Positions 7,281 to 11,269 of a stretch of 11,269 nucleotides of DNA are shown here, piece after piece. Both the position numbers and the translations under genes were made by a program. The notes below the pieces were generated by a model that was not told the origin of the DNA, did not search any database, and worked only from the letters and a program-made list of their open reading frames with translations. The stretch's first letter is position 1. Each line of letters begins with the position of its first letter. Source of the stretch: JBCDCP01 sp039181495 (GTDB lineage Bacteria; Pseudomonadota; Alphaproteobacteria; Rhizobiales; Tepidamorphaceae); NCBI GenBank assembly GCA_039181495.1, contig JBCDCP010000099.1, forward strand, positions 1-11,269, given 5' to 3'.

Positions 7281-8189
7281 ATGGCACAGACCCCAACGGG
7301 CCACAGTAATGGCTCCACGTTCAGCGCATCCGAACATGTTCCGGCCAATGCCGGGGTCGGGCTGAAGGGGGAGCATGTCGCCGAAATCCTCCAAGACCCC
7401 GATCAGCCTGCCGGCTGGTTCGAGGTTCATGCAGAAAACTATATGGGCGCAGGTGGTCCGCCGCACGCCAGACTGACTGCAATCCGTGAGCGTTATCCGC
7501 TGTCGGTCCATGGTGTCGGCCTTAGCATCGGGGCGGAGCAGGGCCTCGATCTCCATCATGTCGATCGCCTGAAACAGGTTGTCGATCGCTACCAGCCAGG
7601 ACTCGTTTCCGAGCATTTGGCCTGGTCGACCCATGACGGTCACTACCTTAGTGATCTGCTGCCGCTGCCCTACACGAAAGCCGTTCTGGACCGGGTCGTT
7701 GAGCACATCAGTCGCGTGCAGGACAGTCTTGGCCGTCAGATCCTGCTCGAAAACCCATCGACCTATGTAGCGTTCGAGGACTCTGAATTCGCCGAGGTCG
7801 ATTTCATCGCTGAGATCGCGAAGCAGTCCGGCTGCGGCCTCCTGCTCGACGTCAACAACGTCTTCGTTTCGGCAACCAATCATGGCTACTCGGCCGAAGA
7901 CTACCTTGATGCCTTTCCAACCCGGCATGTCGGTGAAGTGCACCTGGCTGGCCATGCTGAGGACGTTGATGACGAGGGCAGCCCGCTGTTGATCGACTCT
8001 CACGATCGCCCAGTCATTGATCCTGTCTGGGCGCTCTATGATCGGCTGATCGGCCGCACCGGCCCCCTTCCCACGCTGATTGAGTGGGATGATGATGTGC
8101 CAGCCTGGCCGGAATTGGCCGATGAGGTGCGCCGGGCATCGCATGCCATGTCTCAAGCCGCAGCGCGACATGCAGCCCACGCCGCCTAA
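7281..8189 (+). CDS. bufB: Multinuclear non-heme iron-dependent oxidase, DUF692 (BufB)
   Basis: Predicted TIM-barrel oxidase of the MNIO family (the family of MbnB), acting in the cytoplasm on cysteines of the BufA precursor. The protein has about 302 residues. The metal-site motifs are all there: EVHAENYM (48-55), SVHGVGLSIG with His77, SEHLAW with Glu111/His112, LLENPSTY with Glu157/Asn158, LLLDVNNVFV with Asp190/Asn192/Asn193, GEVHLAGHAE with His221/His225, DSHDRPV with Asp239/His241, and LIEWDDDVP with Glu268/Asp270. This supports an active enzyme. The gene lies 44 bp after bufA. The ATG at 7281 is preferred over an in-frame TTG at 7260, although both have poor Shine-Dalgarno sequences. 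The BufC gene follows within a base or overlaps. The exact product (thiooxazole or other) is inferred from the family. Confidence 0.93.
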   Translation: MAQTPTGHSNGSTFSASEHVPANAGVGLKGEHVAEILQDPDQPAGWFEVHAENYMGAGGPPHARLTAIRERYPLSVHGVGLSIGAEQGLDLHHVDRLKQVVDRYQPGLVSEHLAWSTHDGHYLSDLLPLPYTKAVLDRVVEHISRVQDSLGRQILLENPSTYVAFEDSEFAEVDFIAEIAKQSGCGLLLDVNNVFVSATNHGYSAEDYLDAFPTRHVGEVHLAGHAEDVDDEGSPLLIDSHDRPVIDPVWALYDRLIGRTGPLPTLIEWDDDVPAWPELADEVRRASHAMSQAAARHAAHAA

Positions 8190-8190
8190 A

Positions 8191-8979
8191 ATGATCACCG
8201 AAGACCAGACTGGAAAAGGGCCCGGGCAAGCCAATTTCACGGCTGCCTTGTTCGAGCCTGATGCCGATGTTCCGGAAAATCTTCGCAAGCGGAGCGACGG
8301 TAGTCCCACGACGCGCCGCTTCGATGTCTATCGCAACAATGTGGTCGCCAGTCTTGTAAGCGTTCTGGAAGCGGGCTTCCCGGTAACCCGTGCCATGGTC
8401 GGCGATGAGTTCTTTCGCGCTATGGCCGCTGAGTATGTCCGTGCCAACCGGCCGAAGACCGCAGTGCTGTTTGAATACGGTGCTGGTTTCCCCGCATTCA
8501 TCGCAAGTTTCCCGCCGGCGCAGAGCGTCGCGCCATTGGCCGACTGTGCGCAGATCGAACAGGCGCGGCGCGAAGTCTACCATGAGGCCGATGCCGGTGC
8601 TCTTGATGCGGATGTGCTTAGTGGCATTGCTCCGGATAAGCTCCCCACAAGCCGGATAGCATTGCATCCCGCGACCAGGCTTCTCTCGCTCTCCCATCCC
8701 GCCGGCACGATATGGCAAAGGCATCAGGGAGAGGAAGCGCCCGACCTTTCGGACTTGCCCAATGCTGCCGAAGACGTTCTGGTGCACCGCCAGGGCTTCG
8801 AAGTCCCGGTTCGGATTCTTGCATCGGGTCAGTTCGCGTTTCTTGGTGCACTGAGGAACGGTGAGACGCTAGCGACAGCGTTGGATGCCGCGACCGAGGT
8901 GCATGCATCCTTCGATCTTGCAGCTGCCATGGCGTTGTTGCTTGAAACCGGCATGATCACAGAGATCACAACAGACTAG
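8191..8979 (+). CDS. bufC: BufB partner protein, DUF2063 (BufC)
   Basis: About 262 residues with the DUF2063 pattern: ANFTAALFEPD at the N-terminus, RFDVYRNNVVASLVSVLEAGFPVTRAMVGDEFF (44-75), then PLADCAQIEQARREVYHEAD (115-134). The second part (about 155-262) matches the usual variable C-terminal domain. In MNIO RiPP pathways this protein pairs with the DUF692 enzyme and is thought to bind the precursor peptide. Cytoplasmic: no signal or membrane segment. ATG at 8191 is 1 base after the bufB stop. ATG at 8170, overlapping bufB by 20 bases, is also possible and adds 7 residues. Neither has a clear Shine-Dalgarno, so translation is probably coupled to bufB. The family is firm; the precise start is not. 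Confidence 0.9.
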   Translation: MITEDQTGKGPGQANFTAALFEPDADVPENLRKRSDGSPTTRRFDVYRNNVVASLVSVLEAGFPVTRAMVGDEFFRAMAAEYVRANRPKTAVLFEYGAGFPAFIASFPPAQSVAPLADCAQIEQARREVYHEADAGALDADVLSGIAPDKLPTSRIALHPATRLLSLSHPAGTIWQRHQGEEAPDLSDLPNAAEDVLVHRQGFEVPVRILASGQFAFLGALRNGETLATALDAATEVHASFDLAAAMALLLETGMITEITTD

Positions 8980-9008
8980 GCTTACGACCTCTCAACGAAG
9001 GCAACACA

Positions 9009-9512
9009 ATGTCCATTCTGACCCGACCCGTTGGCCCCATCGATAAAGCTGCCAATGCCATTCCCGGCATCGGACCATGGGTTCTGGCAATCGCCGCCCT
9101 GGCATTGCGCATCTATGCGGCCTTGCCGTTCTGGAAGTCTGGCGTCCTGAAATGGGAAGGTGAGACTCTGATGGACAAGCTGACCAATCTGCAGGTCGAC
9201 GGCAGCGTGGCATTCCTGTTCGAGCACGAATTCAAGATCCGTCAGTTCGGCGGCGAAATCGACATGCCGTTTCCTGGCTTGATGGGGCCGCTCTCGGCCA
9301 TTGCCGAGATCATCCTGCCGGTATTGCTGTTCATTGGCCTGTTCACCCGCTTTGCCGCTCTGGGTCTGCTTGGCATGACGGTGGTGATCCAGCTGGTTTA
9401 TCCCGACGCTTTCTTCTGGCTCCACTTCCAGTGGTTTGCACTGCTCATCCTGGTGCTGCTTGTTGGCCCCGGTCGGCTTTCTATTGACGCTGTGTTCGCA
9501 CGCAGCCGCTGA
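9009..9512 (+). CDS. bufD: DoxX-family membrane protein (BufD)
   Basis: A 167-residue inner-membrane protein with four likely helices at about residues 24-44, 92-112, 115-131 and 140-155. LALRIYAALPFWKSGVLKW matches the DoxX first helix and the glycine/lysine that follows it. ILPVLLFIGLFTRFAALGL is the typical Arg-containing turn between helices 2 and 3. DoxX proteins are frequent last genes of bufferin operons. Their job is unclear, and a redox or maturation role in the membrane has been suggested. The start is set by GAAGG at 8997-9001, 7 bases before the ATG. The gene is 29 bp downstream of bufC and is followed by a stem-loop at 9528-9566, so it looks like the end of the operon. The symbol bufD rests on position and family. 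Confidence 0.88.
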   Translation: MSILTRPVGPIDKAANAIPGIGPWVLAIAALALRIYAALPFWKSGVLKWEGETLMDKLTNLQVDGSVAFLFEHEFKIRQFGGEIDMPFPGLMGPLSAIAEIILPVLLFIGLFTRFAALGLLGMTVVIQLVYPDAFFWLHFQWFALLILVLLVGPGRLSIDAVFARSR

Positions 9513-9527
9513 ACTGGGCGCAATTTG

Positions 9528-9566
9528 AACAACAAGACTTGGCATGCCACGGGCAGGTCTGTTGTT
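9528..9566 (+). terminator. Candidate terminator or stem-loop ending the buf operon
   Basis: AACAACA (9528-9534) pairs with TGTTGTT (9560-9566). After a one-base bulge, GAC (9536-9538) pairs with GTC (9557-9559), giving ten Watson-Crick pairs plus a possible G-T. Inside lies a small TGCC-ACG-GGCA hairpin (9545-9555). It starts 15 bases after the bufD stop. The outer stem is AT-rich and the only T-rich stretch is the right arm itself, so this is not a classic terminator. An mRNA 3'-end stabiliser or a divider between bufD and ftsB is as likely. Confidence 0.45.
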
Positions 9567-9635
9567 AAGCCTCGCCTAACCCGCGAGCGCTAGCGTGCCG
9601 TCGATGCATGCGACTCCCACATTCCGGCCGGCCTG

Positions 9636-9959
9636 ATGTCTCGTCCCAGAAGCGTTGTTCGCCGGCGCCGTGCCCATATCATCCTGCCGTTGATCGGCAT
9701 TGCGGTAACCGGCTATTTTGCTTGGCATGCGGTGCATGGTGCACATGGATTGTTTGCCCGCGACGGCCTTCAGCGCCAAGAGGTGCGGCTGTCGGCCGAA
9801 CTGGCCGGCCTCAAGTCCCACCGCCAGCGGCTGGAGCGCCAGGTTGAACTTCTCAGGCCGGATTCCATCGACCCTGATTTCCTTGAACAGCGTGCAATCG
9901 AGTTGCTGAACTTCACCGACAAGGCAGACCGCCGATTGGTTCGCGAGCCGGCTCGCTAG
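9636..9959 (+). CDS. ftsB: Septum formation initiator family protein (FtsB/DivIC)
   Basis: A 107-residue bitopic division protein. A basic N-terminus (MSRPRSVVRRRRAH) is cytoplasmic, and a single helix lies at about 14-33 (IILPLIGIAVTGYFAWHAV). A periplasmic coiled coil follows at about 42-75 (LQRQEVRLSAELAGLKSHRQ and on) with leucines and charged residues in heptad style. The end DPDFLEQRAIELLNFT matches the conserved C-terminal block of the DivIC/FtsB family (PF04977). The protein would join FtsL and FtsQ at the septum. In many alphaproteobacteria this gene lies between eno and pdhA, as it does here apart from the buf genes. The Shine-Dalgarno is poor, but no better start exists near the helix. 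The family is firm; the name ftsB is by family and position. Confidence 0.9.
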   Translation: MSRPRSVVRRRRAHIILPLIGIAVTGYFAWHAVHGAHGLFARDGLQRQEVRLSAELAGLKSHRQRLERQVELLRPDSIDPDFLEQRAIELLNFTDKADRRLVREPAR

Positions 9960-10012
9960 CATCGTTCGCGCCGTGCTGCAGCGCGGTAGTGCGCGCGTAA
10001 CTCTACCACTTT

Positions 10013-10091
10013 AACCGAAATCCGGTTCATACTGCTTTTTGCCATTAGGCACAAATGCTTAGCCGTAATGGAGGGCATTGCCTATTGGCAA
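10013..10091 (+). promoter_or_regulatory. Cluster of short dyads in the pdhA leader
   Basis: The 216 bp between ftsB and pdhA hold three perfect short inverted repeats: AACCG-AAATC-CGGTT (10013-10027), TGCC-ATTA-GGCA (10040-10051) and TTGCC-TATT-GGCAA (10078-10091). The second and third share the TGCC-N4-GGCA design with AT-only centres, their centres 39 bp apart. Such a pair could be an operator for a dimeric regulator of the pyruvate dehydrogenase operon. No -35/-10 pair is convincing. The regulator is unknown and chance is not excluded. Confidence 0.35.
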
Positions 10092-10165
10092 GACAGGCTC
10101 AGACTTGCTACGAAGAATGTTCAGGGAGCGAAACACACAGCGCCCGTCCGGGCTCTGGCAGTTGC

Positions 10166-10169
10166 AGGA
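10166..10169 (+). promoter_or_regulatory. Ribosome binding site fixing the pdhA start
   Basis: AGGA lies 6 bases before the ATG at 10176. The frame is open upstream to an ATG at 10068, but that would add 36 residues unlike the family, so 10176 is preferred. Confidence 0.55.
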
Positions 10170-10175
10170 CATTTT

Positions 10176-11219
10176 ATGGCCAAGACGGCAACGAAGACGG
10201 CGTCCAAGGGCGGCCGCCGCGCCTCATCGAAACACGCTGCCCCAGCCCTTTCGGATCTGACCCGCGAACAGGAAGTCGAGGCCTATCGCAAGATGCTGTT
10301 GATCCGGCGCTTCGAAGAGAAGGCCGGTCAGATGTATGGCATGGGTCTAATCGGCGGGTTCTGTCACCTCTACATCGGTCAGGAAGCCGTCGTGACGGGC
10401 ATCCAACTCGCCATGCAGCAGGGTGACCAGGTCATCACCGGCTATCGCGATCACGGCCATATGCTGGCGTGTGGCATGGAATCGCGCGGCGTTATGGCCG
10501 AGCTGACCGGCCGGCAGGGCGGCTATTCCAAAGGCAAGGGCGGCTCGATGCACATGTTTAGCGTCGAGAAGGCCTTCTATGGCGGCCACGGCATCGTTGG
10601 CGCACAGGTCTCGCTTGGAACCGGGCTCGCCTTTGCCAACCGCTACCGCGACGATGGCAAGGTCTCGCTGACCTATTTCGGCGATGGCGCAGCCAACCAG
10701 GGCCAGGTCTATGAGAGCTTCAATATGGCGAAGCTCTGGAGCCTGCCGGTCGTCTACGTCATCGAGAACAACAAGTACGGCATGGGCACCAGTGTGAACC
10801 GTGCATCCTCGACCACGGATCTTTCACAGCGAGGCGCATCTTTCGAAATACCCGGGCTGCAGGTCGACGGCATGGATGTCCGTGCGGTCCATGCCGCGGC
10901 TGACCAGGCGATTGCGCATGCCCGACGCGGTGATGGCCCGTTCATCCTGGAAATGTCGACCTACCGCTACCGTGGTCACTCCATGTCAGACCCGGCGAAG
11001 TACCGCTCCAAGGAAGAGGTGCAGAAGATGCGCCAGGAGCACGACCCGATCGAGCAGGTCAAACAGCGGCTCATCGCCGAGCATTCCATGGCTGAGGACG
11101 ATCTCAAGGAGATCGACAAGGAAATCCGCGCCATTGTGGCTGATGCTGCCGAGTTTGCGCAGACCGATCCCGAGCCCGATCCGTCCGAGCTGTGGACGGA
11201 CATTTACGCCGAAGCCTGA
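10176..11219 (+). CDS. pdhA: Pyruvate dehydrogenase E1 component, alpha subunit
   Basis: Alpha subunit of the thiamine-diphosphate E1 of the pyruvate dehydrogenase complex, which decarboxylates pyruvate and passes the acetyl group to lipoyl-E2. The 347 residues are the normal length. A Lys/Ala/Ser-rich leader (about 1-28) precedes the conserved core LTREQEVEAYRKMLLIRRFEEKAGQMYGMG. HLYIGQEAV and YRDHGHMLACG are E1-alpha blocks. The ThDP motif runs from GDG (169-171, in YFGDGAANQG) to ENN (197-199). YRYRGHSMSDPAKYR (around 264-278) is the loop whose serines are phosphorylated in mitochondrial enzymes; phosphorylation here is not implied. The heterodimer-type alpha subunit predicts a separate beta gene, and an ATG with GAGGA stands 43 bp after its stop. 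The start is set by AGGA at 10166-10169. Confidence 0.97.
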   Translation: MAKTATKTASKGGRRASSKHAAPALSDLTREQEVEAYRKMLLIRRFEEKAGQMYGMGLIGGFCHLYIGQEAVVTGIQLAMQQGDQVITGYRDHGHMLACGMESRGVMAELTGRQGGYSKGKGGSMHMFSVEKAFYGGHGIVGAQVSLGTGLAFANRYRDDGKVSLTYFGDGAANQGQVYESFNMAKLWSLPVVYVIENNKYGMGTSVNRASSTTDLSQRGASFEIPGLQVDGMDVRAVHAAADQAIAHARRGDGPFILEMSTYRYRGHSMSDPAKYRSKEEVQKMRQEHDPIEQVKQRLIAEHSMAEDDLKEIDKEIRAIVADAAEFAQTDPEPDPSELWTDIYAEA

Positions 11220-11262
11220 TTTCGACGCCCATTCAGCCCCGTTTCGAGGAACTGACACAACC

Positions 11263-11269
11263 ATGCCGA
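11263..11269 (+). CDS. pdhB: Start of the next gene, probably pyruvate dehydrogenase E1 beta (5' codons only)
   Basis: ATG CCG A at the window end, preceded by GAGGA (11246-11250) 12 bases upstream and 43 bp after the pdhA stop. Alphaproteobacterial pdhB, which often has an N-terminal lipoyl domain starting MP, normally follows pdhA. Only two codons are visible, so the call rests on position. Confidence 0.5.

Noticed and set aside
7233..8309. 358-residue open frame on the minus strand opposite bufB
   Set aside because: It is longer than bufB itself, but its translation shows no recognisable domain, while the plus-strand frame has every DUF692 motif. Long antisense frames are expected in GC-rich DNA.
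8014..8787. 257-residue minus-strand frame opposite the end of bufB and the start of bufC
   Set aside because: It spans two well-supported genes on the other strand and has no recognisable motif.
8982..9545. 187-residue minus-strand frame opposite bufD
   Set aside because: Gln/His-rich composition with no family pattern. The plus strand encodes a clear DoxX protein with a good ribosome site.
9960..10175. tRNA or small RNA in the ftsB-pdhA gap
   Set aside because: No cloverleaf, no TTCGA-type T-loop and no CCA-like end. Only short dyads are present.

Overview
The window looks like a chromosomal core region of an alphaproteobacterium. The order tpiA-secG-pyrG-kdsA-eno-ftsB-pdhA is the one seen in Hyphomicrobiales and relatives, the DNA is GC-rich, and the PdhA and KdsA sequences are of alphaproteobacterial type. 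The order-level guess is inference. I see no rRNA, tRNA, CRISPR array, insertion sequence or phage gene.

Layout. Positions 1-336 hold the 3' end of tpiA. secG (518-874) and pyrG (1039-2667) follow on the same strand. A VOC/glyoxalase-like gene overlaps the end of pyrG and runs, 5 bp short, into kdsA (3559-4401). A single minus-strand gene for a DUF1835 protein (4405-5400) lies between kdsA and eno, convergent with kdsA (3 bp between stops) and divergent from eno. eno occupies 5469-6752. A four-gene cassette (6940-9512) follows: a small secreted four-cysteine precursor (BufA/DUF2282), a multinuclear non-heme iron oxidase (BufB/DUF692), a partner protein (BufC/DUF2063) and a DoxX-family membrane protein (BufD). 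It ends in a stem-loop. ftsB (9636-9959), pdhA (10176-11219) and the first codons of probable pdhB (11263 to the end) close the window.

How the genes fit together. tpiA, eno and pdhA cover glycolysis and entry to the TCA cycle. pyrG makes CTP and kdsA makes Kdo-8-phosphate, and both feed CMP-Kdo for lipopolysaccharide. secG and ftsB serve protein export and division. The accessory element is the bufferin-type RiPP operon at 6940-9512: a Sec-exported peptide whose cysteines are probably modified by the BufB/BufC pair and which, by analogy with characterised bufferins, would bind copper in the periplasm. It is a known class, but it sits inside an otherwise housekeeping gene string, where eno and ftsB are usually close neighbours. 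The least understood gene is the DUF1835 protein on the opposite strand.
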